Source: Azadirachta indica (lineage: Eukaryota; Streptophyta; Magnoliopsida; Sapindales; Meliaceae). From it: a stretch of 64,000 bases of DNA. The notes beneath the pieces are model-generated. The model was not told the DNA's origin. It made no database searches and saw nothing but the letters and a program-made list of their open reading frames with translations. The position numbers were made by a program, and so were the translations under genes. The stretch lies in assembly GCA_022749755.1 (NCBI GenBank), contig CM040450.1:937452-1001451 (forward strand), given 5' to 3'. Each line of letters begins with the position of its first letter. Position 1 is the first letter of the stretch. This document shows, one piece after another, positions 48,173 to 60,975 of the stretch.

Positions 48173-49252
48173 TAGTGAAAGTGCTAGAGATTATTCAGTG
48201 AGTTGAATGAATCTCTAGCACAACAAGCTTTGTACATTTATAATCTTTTTTTTAGAGAAATAGAAAAATTGAAGAGAGTTTTCCCTTTATAAATTTATGC
48301 ATGCAAATTGTGTTTTCTTTCAAAGCACAAAAAGTTTCGAGAGTTGAACCTCCATTACAAAAGTGTGAAATTATTGGCTAAAGTTATTTGGTCCAAGCAC
48401 AAGATTGCTGCATTAATAAAAGTCCCCTGTGATACCAAGCCTACGGTTAGAGCAATAATATTAAATATACTTCATATTTAAAATATAAAAGTATATAAAC
48501 AAGAAAAATAAAAACTTATAATCACTTTCTCACACTCATAGGTATTCTATTTAGGGACCATTTTTGAAATTTAATAAAAAATAATAATAATATATAATAA
48601 AACGGGTAGTATATTTCATGAGTAATTGTCCATCATGCACATATAAAGTTAGTTTAGTCTTTGTGCAGGCCTATACAATTGCATAAGGATGACAATATAA
48701 TTTCATCAAATTTTATTAACTTTACTGGCAAGTGAATCGAAAATGGAGTCACGTTCATGACTTTTTAATATTTCAGATTATATGTAAAAATTGTCAATAA
48801 TTTAAAATACAAAGTTAAAGATGTTCCTAAAAAATTTTAATTCAATTTGAGCAACATATACATATATGAAAAAAATTATGATCTTATTTATTATTTCATT
48901 AAAAATAAAGGATAAATAAGTTATTAATCAGACACAAATGGGTGAACATATTTAAACACTAAAAATATATTTTTGAACATCTGTTTTTAATAAATTTTTT
49001 GTTAAAATAATACCCACAATTTAATTTACTGCCAAAGATAATTTAACCTAAGTATAACAATATAACTTCTAACACTCATATAACATACCCACGCATTTAA
49101 TAACGTAGTGTTATTTGCTTTAAAACCTAAATATTTCTTCCTAAACATCAAAATTAACTTATCATTAAGTTTTACAATTATGTACAGATATGCAATTATG
49201 AAGTAAAATATTAATATTTGAAAAATTCAAACAACAAAAAGATATATGTGCG

Positions 49253-49253
<1 letters not shown>

Positions 49254-49283
<30 letters not shown>
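49254..49283. repeat. (TA)n microsatellite in arm 2
   Basis: About 14 ta units, the counterpart of the TG/TA run at 32,377-32,421. Confidence 0.9.
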
Positions 49284-49288
<5 letters not shown>

Positions 49289-50249
49289 TCACACACATAC
49301 GAGTGCTGGCTTACTCACAAGAATTGGAGACTTGCAAAAGAAACAAAGTCTCCTGAAAAACAAAGTAATCGAGAGGTATTAATTTATACTAGGCATGAAT
49401 GTATTTTAAAATATAACTTATGAGAAGTAGAACATCGCTTAAATACTTAAAGAGTAAGAATGGTTAAAACAATTAAAAATATTAGTGAAAAATTTTTTTA
49501 TTTTATAAAAATATCAATTAATGAAAAATAATATCAAAACCAAACTTAAAAATTTGACCTGTTATTTTACCAGAAATGGGAGTATGAGTACAAAATATTG
49601 AAGCCAAGAATTAACTACCTAGAGAAAACCATGTTAGTTCATATAATCTCATTGATAGTCATTGTTTCAATGTTCCACAAAAAACCATTTCAAGGGCTAG
49701 ATGATTTGAATGTATAGCCTGAGTTTTTGTGTGCAAGAAATACATGCAATTTAGTTCTCTTTCACTTTCAGTGCTGCTCTGTCGCTGAGATTCCTTTCCA
49801 TCCCGCAAGTACTAAAAGTGTTTTTATGATATATTTTCAGTAGGTTTTCTGAGCCTGGAAGTGCTTACTTAGGAAAGAAGGAAACAGAAAAACATATACA
49901 AGCTTTTAGATATTCACAATTTCGAACAATTGTGGATTAAGTTTAGAAGTAGAGAGAAAACAAAATTTGTACAAAATATTATAGGTACCGTGAAAATGGA
50001 ATTCTCACATGCATATATAGCAAACAAAAGTTTTTTTAAACATTGAAGAATTGAATTACAAGTGCTAACACCATTTACACACAATTTTCTCTTGCAGAAA
50101 ATACAAACTCAAATAACAAAGCATCATCTTCAATTACATCTGCTGGGATTTTGTCAGAGATGGAACTGACTCATGCATCCACAGTAATGGTTGATCCTCC
50201 ATTACTTCTCTTTGTCAAAGTACTCTCTACCTAGAAACTCTGCCCAGAG

Positions 50250-50890
50250 GTTCAGTTGCTATTGACGTGAAGCCTATTAGATCTTTGCTTAGCTGTCATT
50301 GATGAGCTGGCCATTCGTTGACTAACTTTGGGAATTCTGTTACAGATATTTTTGCGTGTTGCTTTTCTTGTGTATACAAGGAACTCTTTCTATCAATATA
50401 GCCTGTTGTTGAGAGAAACTAGTGAATAAAAAAACTCTTTCTCCAGAAATTTTCCTTTACTTTCCTAGCAACCAAACAACATTTTCTGAATCTTTACTTG
50501 GTATTAGAGCCTACAAATGGCCGACGCCAATCCAACCCTAATTCTACATCAAACACTGCTATTTCTTTTGTTGTTCCAACAAAACTCAATGGAAACAATT
50601 GTCTCATCTGAAGATCTCAAGTGCTGCCATGTATTCGAGGAAATGGCCTTGAGGATTTCATCAATGGAGTTTGATCAAGGCTTGTGCAAATTCTTCACGA
50701 TAGCTAGTACTTGGTTGGTTGCTATCTTAGTGAATTAATCTTAAGCTTGATAATCGGATGTAAATCTTCTCATGATGTGTGGCTTGCATTAGAAAAACAA
50801 TTTGGACCTCAGTCTAAAGCAAGAACTCTTCAGCTTAGATTTTAGCTATAAACAATTAGAAAATATGGATCTACTATGGCTGAATACTTT
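50250..50890 (+). mobile_element. Ty1/copia 5' fragment 2: LTR end, primer site and partial gag
   Basis: LTR end, then primer site tggtattagagc (50,499-50,510), then a start codon at 50,517 in atggccgacgcc. In a shifted frame the gag reads PTKLNGNNCLI and NGLEDFINGV; later codons match fragment 1 but a deletion near 50,710 removes part. The copy stops after 'MAEYF' at 50,890, within 10 bp of where fragment 1 stops. The two are diverged copies of one family. Confidence 0.8.
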
Positions 50891-51948
50891 GGGAAATTTA
50901 CAGAAATATCCACTGTTCACCCCTATTTTTCTCAAATGACTACTGTTCAAAATTCTTTTAAAAAATGATCATCTTCATTTTTTTGGACAAAATTGCCCTT
51001 AATGACCTAAATATTCTAATCCCTAATTTTGCCCAATTTGACGATGTCTTCATTCCCAAACATTGAAGAAGAAAAATTTGAACCAACAAAGAAACCACAA
51101 AAATCTTGGTAAATCTTTGTTTCAAATTCGAAGTCCTTGATCAGTGTATATAAATAACGGTGTAAACGCCGACACAAGTAGCTATATTCACTGGTTTACA
51201 ACAATAACTTGTGGGGAGGAATACGGTTAAAAGTCGACGGTGACAGTATGTATTTGTTTTGATTTCTCGGTTTTTAAATAAATTTGAGGCTGGATTTGTA
51301 TAGAACATGTGGATTTTGTTGATTAATTATAGGAAATGTGTATTTTACCTAGATATCTCCTCGTTCTCAAATTCTTAAATTGAACATCGAAACAAAAAAT
51401 TGAAGCAAGAGAAGTATGGAAAGACAAGAAATTTAAAAAAATTTGCAGTTTGAGAGGAGTTTTGTAGAAAATTATTTTCAATATAGATATGTTGATCGAA
51501 TTGAAAGCATTTTCCTTATGCAGAATAGATTGATTTCTTGTTATTACAACATGTATAATAGTGTATAGGATTTAGTCATTAAACTAATTTAGGAATAATA
51601 CGTATAACTTTTATGATAATATATATAGAATATATGCATGTGAGAAAAATTCCCCAAGGACGGAGGTTTAATATTGAAATTAATATGTTGTGTTTGTTAT
51701 TATATGTAGATTTGCTGTTCCCTATCTCCAAGCTAGGGTTTTCTTTGCTTAGCCGCTGAAATATCATTATTAAATAGCATTATTTAAGTCTTTTAAGATA
51801 TCTTAAATATTGTTGTTTATTTTACTAAAATGGAGACATTAATTAGATAAATGAGGGTGTCAAAGCTTATAAAATTGTTGTCTATAGGATACAGAACAGT
51901 ATATCTAATGACATTAACTTAGATAAATTATTGCTGCATTTCTTTCAG
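50891..51948. other. Region starting with a possible MULE-type terminus; no gene
   Basis: Sequence directly after the copia break, gggaaatttacagaaatatc...ttgcccttaatg, has the look of a plant Mutator-like TIR (ggg start, AT-rich). No opposite copy was found inside the window, so this is unproven. The remainder shows no exon that I can identify, and in particular no N-terminal exon for the MDHAR fragment that follows. Confidence 0.35.
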
Positions 51949-54900
51949 GTTGCACCTTATGAGAGACTTGTATTGAGCAAAGGTTATTTGCTTCCAGAAT
52001 GTACGTATCACCATCCTTAAACTCTTGGAAATTACTGTTTGATTCAATATTTCTGACCATATGTATTATGCTTCTTATTAGGAAACATGAAGCTCTGTCA
52101 GATTTATCGATGATTGGTATTGCCAATAACATCTTATATTATCATGCAATCTCCTTCACAAAATGGTTCTCAGAATCAATGAAGAGTTGGTAATTTGATC
52201 TATACTAGTTGTTTGCCCATGAAATTGGATTGCTAAATAATTTTTTCCACTGTATTTCATTTCAAAACTGAATTCTGTTCTCACTATGATTCATCTACAC
52301 TGAGATCATTTATTTACTTGCATATTCAAAAATGCTACCATGGTCTCTTAAACATTTCTTCTGTATCTTACCCATTCATTTCTGACCAACTCAATGTGGG
52401 AAGGTACCTGTTATTTGTTGTTAAGCATTTAAGGAGACATATAAGGTCCTCTTCTAAAAGTATTACAAATAACCTAGAGAATGTACATATAAAATTAGCA
52501 ATTAATTCTATTGTGATTAATTATTGAATAGGTTTGAGGTTCCGCTTACTTTTAGGACAAATATTCCATATATTCATAGTTAATTATTGAGAGAATATTT
52601 GGATAAGATCCATCTCACTCAAAATTTTCTCACAGTGTATTAGATAAGATAAACATTGGATAGTCACAACCAACTATACAACAATTCCAGGACATGCAAT
52701 TTCTCATTCTGTTGTGTTACTCAGGGTGGGTTCTTTTTCTATGGCATTATCAGTAAACACCAATCACCCAACCAGCCAATCTGTTTTACGCATCCAGATA
52801 GCCAAATATTGGGAAATACACAGGTCAAGCCAAAGAGATTCAAGAAACCGAGTACAAATGTTGTAACAGATTTTAAAAACCAGTAACATTCTGGGGGATT
52901 CCAATATTTGCAAGTTTATTACCTGAAAAGGAGATAATTACAAAATAAATCCACCTTCAACAAAACATTTTTTTGCCTTAACCAGATTCATCAATTTCAA
53001 TTCCACTCCAAAACAGTCGGATGCAAAGACAATAGAGAAGAAATCCGGGAAAGGCTATATATAACATTCACTGTCATCTGCACTTATCCAAAGCAAAAAA
53101 TCTCTACCATCCACTTTTGTGTTTCACTCAGAAACCAACCACAGGTCGACGTAAGTAGCTGAGGAAAAGAAAGCAGTAGCAATCTGACGTGGCGAATGAT
53201 ATGAGGCCACATGAATTTAATCACATCCTTAAAATTATAATCACTACTGCTCATCATCAGCCAGCCCATCACCTAAAGCTCGTTGTGAAATTCTGTAATA
53301 CAGAATGTCTTACATTTTTTGGGCTAGGTTGTTGCCAAACTTTTTATTGGGATGCTTGTGAGGAAGATTAATGAGTAAATAGTTATTGATATTATGTCAC
53401 AGCAAAGGGCTTATTAGGTCTCAGTGTGGGGCAGCATGGTCTGGACTAATGTGTAATACGTCTTATATCTTACTTGCTAAGTTGTTAGTACAAGAGAAAG
53501 TGTTGTCTGTTACTTGGTTCTGCCCTATGGAAGATATTGTGTTTGAATGTGTTCTCAAGTGTTCTTTGTATCTCAGCTTACCTTTTTTTTTGTAGATATA
53601 GATATATTCGGTTAATTTGCTATCTTTTACCAGCAAGCAGTTTCTTGATTGGTATCTAGAAATGGATTTGAAAACAAGAGGAATAAAAGATTGTAAATAT
53701 AGAGCGGTTTAATTTGTTTTCTCTTGCAGTGCATCGCTATTTTCAACTGCAAAAATTTTGACCTTTTTGTGTAGTATTTTCTTTCCTTTCCTTCCTTTTA
53801 GTTGTGGGTGGATTATATGTGATTTAGTTGCTTGAAATTCTGGCATTTTGCAGCTCCTGCACGCCTTCTAGCATTGAGCACCCCCCTTGGTGCTAATGAG
53901 GAAAGATTAACTCCCAAATGGTATAAGGAACATGGTAATTATTTTCTTGTTCATTGTTTCCGATTGAGAAAAATAGATGGCAGCATTTTTTCCGTACGTG
54001 TAGCCAGATTGCTGAATTTCTTGTTTTTTAATGTTGTGATTTGTATCCATTATTTTATTAACTGTTTTGACTCTTTGCACATGACAAATAAGATTTAAGT
54101 TCGTTAATAGACCATATTGATGATAACCACAGAATATGGCAACAATATGCATGTAATTTGTCTCCCATTAGATGTAACTTTGATGCAATTGCTCATGTGA
54201 GCTGTGTACCTAGGGTCCTGGGCCCAAAAGCACTTGGACAATTCTTTCAAATTGCTTCCTAGAATTTAGTAAATCACTTCTTTTCCATTTGGACTCAATG
54301 TGATACATCACATGAAGAGCCTTTAATTTTCTTCATCCCTGACGCAAGAAAAGTTGAGTTGCCAACTTGCGTCATCAATCCTCACCTTGTCTTGTGTATT
54401 CATTATAATTGGATCAGCACTGAAATCAATTTATTTAAGGTGTTGGCAAGAATGATTGATGTGGAGAATGTATGCATAGAAATTTCTCTGGTCATTGTGA
54501 AATGTGATCTTTCAGCTGCATTGATCAGAACAATTGAGAATGATGGCTACTGTCTGCTTTTAATAAGAGACCATGCACTTTATTTTCTTTGATAGAGAAT
54601 TTGAAGCCACTAAACTCAGTGATAATTTTTTTTGTAAGTACTAGGCATGACTTTTTATCTTGCACTCATGACTCTGTATTCAAATTTGGTTTAAGTATAA
54701 ATGCACTCTTATACAGAAAGCCAAATTGACAGCAACAGGCATATTGCGAGCTTTCACGTCTTTTTGCATTTGATTCAACTGATTGCAAACCTTATCCATT
54801 AAACTATACTAGCAGACATTTCTTTATGCCTCCTTACTCTTTATTTGTTTTGTCAATTGCAACCAGCTATTGATGTTCAAAGTTCATGAATTATTGTCTG

Positions 54901-55588
54901 TTCTAGTTAAGAGCTCATAAATTTTGTTATAATTGAAAAATTGTCAGTGTGCTTATTTATTTATTTTTTAACGTGCAATATTTTAGGAATCGAGTTGGTT
55001 CTAGGAACTCGAGTGATGTCTGCTGATGTGAGGCGTAAGACATTATTAATAGCAATTGGAGAGACTATAAGTTATAAGATTCTCATCATTGCAATAGGTG
55101 ATCGAGTATTGAACCTATTCTTTATTTATTGAAAGACCTCATATTTTTTACGGTGAATTGATGTAATTTTTTTTTTATGGAAAGGAATTTAAAATATGTG
55201 AGATGGATGAAACTCAAGCTTTTCAAAATAAAAGTTATTGCCACAATTCATTTTAAATTTACCCTCATTTTAGTTGCCACTGTAAAATCTTTTCCTTCAA
55301 TGACAAACTGATAGTCTTACTTTGTTTTCATTGATGGGCCTTCATTATACCTTTAGTTTTTATTTTTGTTCACATAAGATAGGATCATAAAATCTCAAAA
55401 TTAATCATAGCTATAATAAGCTATTAGTGTGTTGACATTTGAGATTTAAGAAATAAAATTTCTTTAAGTTTATATGATTTAGAAATGACTGTGGATTGAG
55501 CACAACGTGTGCACTGAACATGTAGGCTTTGAAGCCTGAGGAATTTGGTTTGAGTGGATCAGATGCTGAAAATGTTTGTTATTTTTTC
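51949..55588 (+). pseudogene. Partial monodehydroascorbate reductase gene (peroxisomal MDAR4-like), four exons
   Basis: Exons in order with gt/ag borders and matching phase: 51,949-52,000 (VAPYERLVLSKGYLLPE), 53,854-53,934 (PARLLAL ... GANEERLTPKWYKEHG), 54,987-55,105 (IELVLGTRVMSADVRRKTLL ... GETISYKILIIAIG), and 55,526-about 55,588 (ALKPEEFGLSGSDAENVCY), after which similarity ends. MDHAR uses NADH to regenerate ascorbate. The wording GANEE and VLGTRV fits the peroxisomal-membrane form better than the cytosolic one. Missing are the first exon with the FAD-binding Gly-rich loop and everything after the fourth exon, including the NAD-binding part. Conserved residues have drifted (PERPA-type proline lost, IIATG to IIAIG). 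Exons 1-3 have no stop. It is a gene fragment, probably a truncated duplicate or a transposon-captured piece. Confidence 0.85.
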
Positions 55589-57880
55589 GATTATCATTTC
55601 ATCAAAAGTGTTGTTTTCTGTGATATAAGGCACATACATGGGCAGCAAAATTACGAGTGCTACATATAACGTCCATGCTGATTTTTGGTTCATTTAGATA
55701 GCTAATAAAAGGTTAAGCTCCTTTTAATTTGTTCGTTTTACTTTTACCCATTTAGGCAAACTGTAGTTGCATCTGCAGCACTATGCATATTAAATAGATA
55801 ATTAAGTAAAGATTATCACATCTTTGATCTCCTATATTTTGTCTGCTGTTGGGAGCTGTTGTTTTTGTTGGTTTTGCTGTTGCGATCTGCTATTTGGTTG
55901 TTTATTGCTGATGCTGCTATTGTGTTGTATTTGTTTGCTACTGTTTAGTGTCTTTATTTATGTGCTCCTCTGGCTCAGGCCTTTCTCTTGTTATGCTGCT
56001 GTCTCGTTGTCTACTATTACTAGATTTGTTTGCTAGTTTTTAGTTTGTTGATGTTGGTACTGGATACTTTTCTACTTGCTGTTAACTTTGCTGTTGCTGC
56101 CTTAGTGTTCTGGAAAGTATTTCTGCTGTTGTTTTGCTATAGCTGTCAAGTTTTCGGCTACTATTGTCATGCTGAAAATTGTTGCTATTTTTGCTATTTT
56201 TGCTATTTACGTTTCACATCTGCTTGTTTAATACGCTTATTTATTAATTAATGATATTTCTCTCTAAGAATTAAATATTGGAGATAATTTATAAAAAAAA
56301 TAGTTTAGATTTATAGCACGTTTTAAATGAGAGTTTGCTGTTGGATTAGTGCCGCAAGGCAATGAGCCGTTAAGTGCTTCCTACTTCTTTTGCATTTTTT
56401 CTCATTATTTAATTTTGCTTGGAGATTTTACAAAAAAATATAAAAAATAAAAATTGAGTTAATGCTTTGTTTGAAGATTTAACTTCTATGTAATATCGTT
56501 GTTAGAAATTTGGACAAAGGAATGATTACATTGCTTGTGTTATTGTTTCTTGCATGGTTGAAACGTGAGCAGCATTGAGTTTTAAATCGGAAATTTGTCC
56601 TTTGTAAAATCATTATCATTTATACTTCTGTTTAATATAACACATGCAAACCTATTTTAAAGCTTTAAACTTTTTGTAAATATGTAAATATGTTTTTATT
56701 TGTTTTAATCATGGTCAACGTATACCAAGTTAAATATATCTTCAATTTTTACATCAGCTTATGGAAAGTGGTGTTGAGGCATATATTGAACTGTTTTTTC
56801 GTCATGCGGTGTTCTTAAATCTCTTGAACACATAGTGATCTGTGAAGTTTTCAGAAGGAATATGTGGGATTAGCAGTGTATTACTTTGGGTTTATTTACT
56901 TTTTACCTCTATAAGGATGATACCAGTGGCATATTTATACATTTTGAAAATATATTATTAGTTTACCATGTTGAATGTGTTTTTTTGGTTGATGTCAGGG
57001 GAGAAAACGGATGCACTTTTTCAAAGATTTCAGACAGTGATAAAATTCAACAAAAAAATCAGCGGAGTGTTGTTGACATATATGTGAAATTTTGGTGAAC
57101 TTACTGTAACTTAACATATTCAGGTTTGCATGTGTTATTTTAAAATTGATTGTGGATGCAAAAGAACCATTGCAAATTAAGAGTTTTGGTCAATGTACAA
57201 TGTTTTGTTCGAGGAATTTCTATATTGGGGTGTGCTTGAACATGAAGTGACAGGGTGTAAAGTTGAACAAATTTTTGCACATATGAAGCTTTCATTTAAA
57301 GGCCTTTGCATCATGATTATAACTTTTTGATGCCTACGGTTCTATCTTGATTCTTTTTGCCATATCTGTGGCTCTACTCTAATTTAGAATTAGTTGCATT
57401 TTGCTTCACTATGTGTTAAACTGTAATAATTATCGACAACGCATATGGATGCTGGATTCTGCATATTGTTAGGTCTTTTTTTTTTTTTTACTGACTTGAT
57501 AACTCTACGATATGTTGTGCCTTATCATGCTCCCGCTCTTACCAAATGTTCTGGGGGAAAAGTTTTATGTATTAGTTAGTATTAATATAATCTACATATA
57601 TATGATTTGATCTACATTTGTTATATTAATTTGCCTATTAAAATTGATCCCGCTGTTTATTTTTGAAATCATCAATTAATAATATTGAAGTTTATGAAAA
57701 ATGTAATACAACTTAATGTACATCTGTGGAATCTATTATTAGTAGATGTACTTCAAGGTTAGGGTAATTAATATTCTAACTAAAATCCTCTATCGCATTT
57801 AATAATTAATTAATTAATTCCAATCCTAAAAGAATTTTCGTGGCTGATAACCCTAAATGAGATTGTGGATATAAAAAAAT
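55589..57880. other. Noncoding region with Leu/Cys-coding low-complexity stretch
   Basis: At 55,835-56,225 the plus strand is rich in tgctgtt/gttgct-like triplets, giving spurious Leu/Cys/Val-rich frames. It looks like a decayed trinucleotide repeat. The rest has no recognised exon, and no further MDHAR exon was found. Confidence 0.45.
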
Positions 57881-57912
57881 AACATACTCGAAAGTGTACT
57901 TTCGAGTATGTT
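57881..57912. repeat. Perfect 15-bp-arm palindrome
   Basis: aacatactcgaaagt, 2-bp spacer, actttcgagtatgtt. Two related motifs with cgaaagtgtag and tcgaaactgcactttcga follow within 80 bp. The cgaaa/tttcg core is shared with the tandem repeats at 60,330-60,975, linking this segment to the MULE. Confidence 0.85.
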
Positions 57913-58246
57913 GGTTGTTTTTTAATATGTTCGAAAGTGTAGTTTGAGCATGTTCATTCTATTTTCCTTGCTCGAAACTGCACTTTCGAATTTTCCAGAT
58001 TACCCTTTGAACATATGCTAACGTGCCCTGCACGCGACAAGGAGAAAAATAGAATTGAGAGTATGATAACAATTTCATGCTTATATTTCAGACTACAGAT
58101 CATGATACACGTATCCTATCGCTCATGCTAGTATGGAAGAATAGGAGGAAGGTGAGCAGATTCAAGGTTTAGTTTGTACAATGATATGAACTTATTTTAG
58201 AACTTTATACTTTCATTTCTGTATGATGATGGTTTTACAGCATAAT

Positions 58247-60054
58247 ATGGATCCGATGGCTAAGCCCTTAACTCATTCTCCTACTGCTTCATATTCAAAC
58301 CACGAAGCCACTAATTTCGTCGATGAGCCAACATCATCTCATTTTGGTCCGATCCTACTTTGTGAGCTACGTTCCCTACGCACTGATTTTGATGCCTACG
58401 AAGATGAGCAAACACAAAAGTGGCATAAACATGAAGATATTTTACGTGATCAGGAGGAATTGTTACGACGGCAAGAGGAGACTCTTACAATATTGGTCAG
58501 AGAAGTGAGCAATCGAGTTTGCTCTGAGTCAGATGAGGACGCGTGGATGCCTAATAAAGATGCGCAGGTATGACCATCTACTACGTAACTGTGGTTTCTT
58601 AATTTATAAGTACCTCATACTCCAAAGTATAAGGATTGGATTGTAGTTGATGTTGTTGAATTTGACATTGCGGGGTTGTTTCGCAGTACCTCAAGCCATG
58701 TTTAATATGATCAAAATTAAATATGATTGATTTTTATGTTCTATTTTCTAGGATCTGTTGAAAACATTTAGGGGAGACTCTGTCCGTTTTATTTTAGTGT
58801 AAATTAATTTAATTGAAAATCTATGCTGATAGAATATTTTTTTCGTGACTTTACAGTTTGATTGCATGGGCCAGGACAGTGTTCATATCATTGAACACCC
58901 CCCGCCCCCCCCAGCAAACGTTAGTTGATACGGCCGAGAATATAGGAGGAGTCAGTCATAGCGTTCCCTATATACGAACCCTTAAGCAACAAGGGCCCTC
59001 GATAAGGAGAGGATGGCCGACGTACGATTCAGCATATGAAATAGACCTTATGCGACCAATTCCTGAGGAGATGTGGATGGAGTATATAGATTGGATGAGC
59101 ACTCGAAAGGTTTACATTGAGAACCATATCATTAGGGTGACATGGAGTTGGGTAAGCGTTGTTGCTGATGAAGGACGATGGCTGAAGGATACGGTATGCA
59201 ACATAACCATGTTTTCCTATATTTAGCAGGTTCAAGAACATATCTTCTTGAATTTTTTTCGTTAATATTAGATTTGATTTAACAATTTCCTTAAATTGCA
59301 GCATATTGATGAGTACATGTTACTGCTAGCCTATAGACAGGGAACATGCTCCGAACAGGTGCCCTAACGGTGGACTGTTGCGTCTACACACCTTTACGTA
59401 TGTTGACCCTATATCAAATTAAAATATAGGTGTTCATACCTAAAATTGTATCAATTGTTGTTAATATTGTGCACTAACTCTGAGCTTATTTTTGGCGAAT
59501 GGTTGCAGACCTATCTACGATGTGTATGGAAAGATTATCTTAAGGGACATCTGGCAAAAGGAAGCTTCCCTCCGAGCATCAACATTGAGTCACATGTAGA
59601 GGGCAGAAAGAGCACTATCCATCGCCCATGGTGGACTGTTAATGAAGTGTTCATACCCATTTGCATTAGCTCCTGTCATTGGGTTGCGTGTGCTGTACAC
59701 TTCCGGAGACGACGTATCACGGTCTATGACTCGGCACCCTCAGTGCATTCCGATTGGGAGATTACCAATGTTATGAGACCCGTGTGCAAGCTTATGCCAT
59801 TTCTGCTATATGATGCAGGCTTTTATGATGTGCGAACTAAGATCGAGTATTGCGTTGATCCGTTCGAGTTGGTTCGCCCAATGAATGGAGTGTCTCAACA
59901 GGAAATGTCCGGAGATTGTGGGGTTTTCACCTGTATGTATATATATTACTTAGGACTAAGTAGACCTCTCGATTTTTTGTCATCATATGAGTCATTTTTT
60001 AGGAGGAGGATAGCCATAGAGTTGTGGAGTGGGTCAGTTGTTGTAGACAATTAG
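58247..60054 (+). pseudogene. Ulp1/C48-type cysteine peptidase carried by a Mutator-like element
   Basis: Four exons are inferred from in-phase gt/ag borders: 58,247-58,567, 58,857-59,193, 59,302-59,397 and 59,509-60,054 (432 residues if read through). Exon 1 has a charged coiled-coil region (HEDILRDQEELLRRQEE). Exon 2 has a Pro run and 'VDTAENIGG'. Exon 4 is the Ulp1 domain with the triad visible: His 308 in SCHWVACAVHF, Asp 325 in ITVYDSAPS, Gln 381/382 in GVSQQEMSGDCG, Cys 388 in the same motif. Two defects were seen. The C-run at 58,905-58,912 puts the two halves of exon 2 out of frame by one base. A stop lies in exon 3 (59,365-59,367). The family cleaves SUMO-like modifiers; in Kaonashi-type MULEs such genes are passengers of unknown role. 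It converges on the mudrA gene downstream. Confidence 0.85.
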
Positions 60055-60329
60055 TGTTGATATACTACTGGATGGATATTTAATAATAATCATGCTCGAT
60101 GCTGAATCTGTTCAAATCTAATGATTATTTGGGACTAAACTTGTCTTTCCCTATTTATTTTTTACTTCTAAAATTGAAACAATTGTTCGACCCACGTAAG
60201 AAATTTCGTATAACATTGAACCTTATGCATATGACACAAGCGAAACTTCCTCTTTATCTGCCACAGGTTATGAAAAAATCAAAAGAATAGTTTCGAACAT
60301 GTATTTCTATTTTAGGCCTAATTAAAACT

Positions 60330-60975
60330 ACTATTGTACCAAATGATCAAAACTTCCTACATTTTGTCATTGGTTTTGAAAAATTTTCAATTGTAGTTTC
60401 TATCACGTATAAAAATTTGGTTGTGAATAAAATTGCTGAGCACTACATGATCAAAACGTCTTATTTTTTGTCAATGGTTTTGGAAATATCGAAACATAGT
60501 TTCGATCACATTTTACAGTTTGTTCCTGATCGAAACTGCTACGCACTATATAATCAAAACTTCTATTATTTTGTCGGCCGTTCTGGAAAAATCAAAACTA
60601 TAGTTTCGATCACGTTTAAAATTCTGGTCGTGATCGAAACTTCTAAACACTACGTGATCGAAACTTCAAATATTATTTTGTCGGCAGTTCTGGAAAAATC
60701 GAAATTAAAGTTTCGATCACGTTCAAAAGGTCGTGATCGAAACTTCTGAACACTACGTGATCGAAACTTCTAATATTTTGTCACTCGTTTTGGAAAAATC
60801 GAAACTATAGTTTCAATCACATTCAAAATTCTGGTCATGATCGAAACCTCAGAACACTACGTGATCAAAACTTCAAATATTATTTTGTCACCCGTTCTGG
60901 AAAAATGGAAACTATAGTTTTGATTATGCTAAAAATTTAAAGGTTTTCATCATGATTAAAGGTTTACATGTGATA
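60330..60975. repeat. Six tandem repeats of about 104 bp with internal inverted motifs
   Basis: Units start near 60,340, 60,446, 60,549, 60,652, 60,755 and 60,859. Each reads roughly: cactacgtgatcgaaacttc, a spacer with attttgtcg and ttctggaaaaatc, then gaaactatagtttcgatcac, then ctggtcgtgatcgaaacttc. The motif gaaactatagtttc is self-complementary and flanking gatcgaaac/gtttcgatc motifs add further inverted pairs. Decayed relatives continue to about 61,200. The array lies between the convergent 3' ends of the ULP and transposase genes. Confidence 0.85.

Larger units (their letters stand above)
47404..50249 (+). repeat. 2.8-kb inverted repeat, arm 2
   Basis: The reverse complement of arm 1 (31,437-34,264), with many substitutions, a lost primer-site segment near 49,785 and altered microsatellites. 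It begins aagatttatttttgaaaga, directly abutting the ORF at 46,655-47,404, and ends ctctgcccaga, where copia LTR sequence begins. Near its end, ttttctcttgcag at 50,086-50,098 looks like a 3' splice site followed by a short open stretch that also occurs in arm 1. Confidence 0.85.

Noticed and set aside
55824..56251. Leu/Cys-rich frames resembling membrane protein
   Set aside because: Produced by a low-complexity tgctgtt-like stretch; no gene signals.
60330..60975. Regular repeats considered as a CRISPR-like array
   Set aside because: Units are directly abutting with no unique spacers, and the DNA is plant nuclear.
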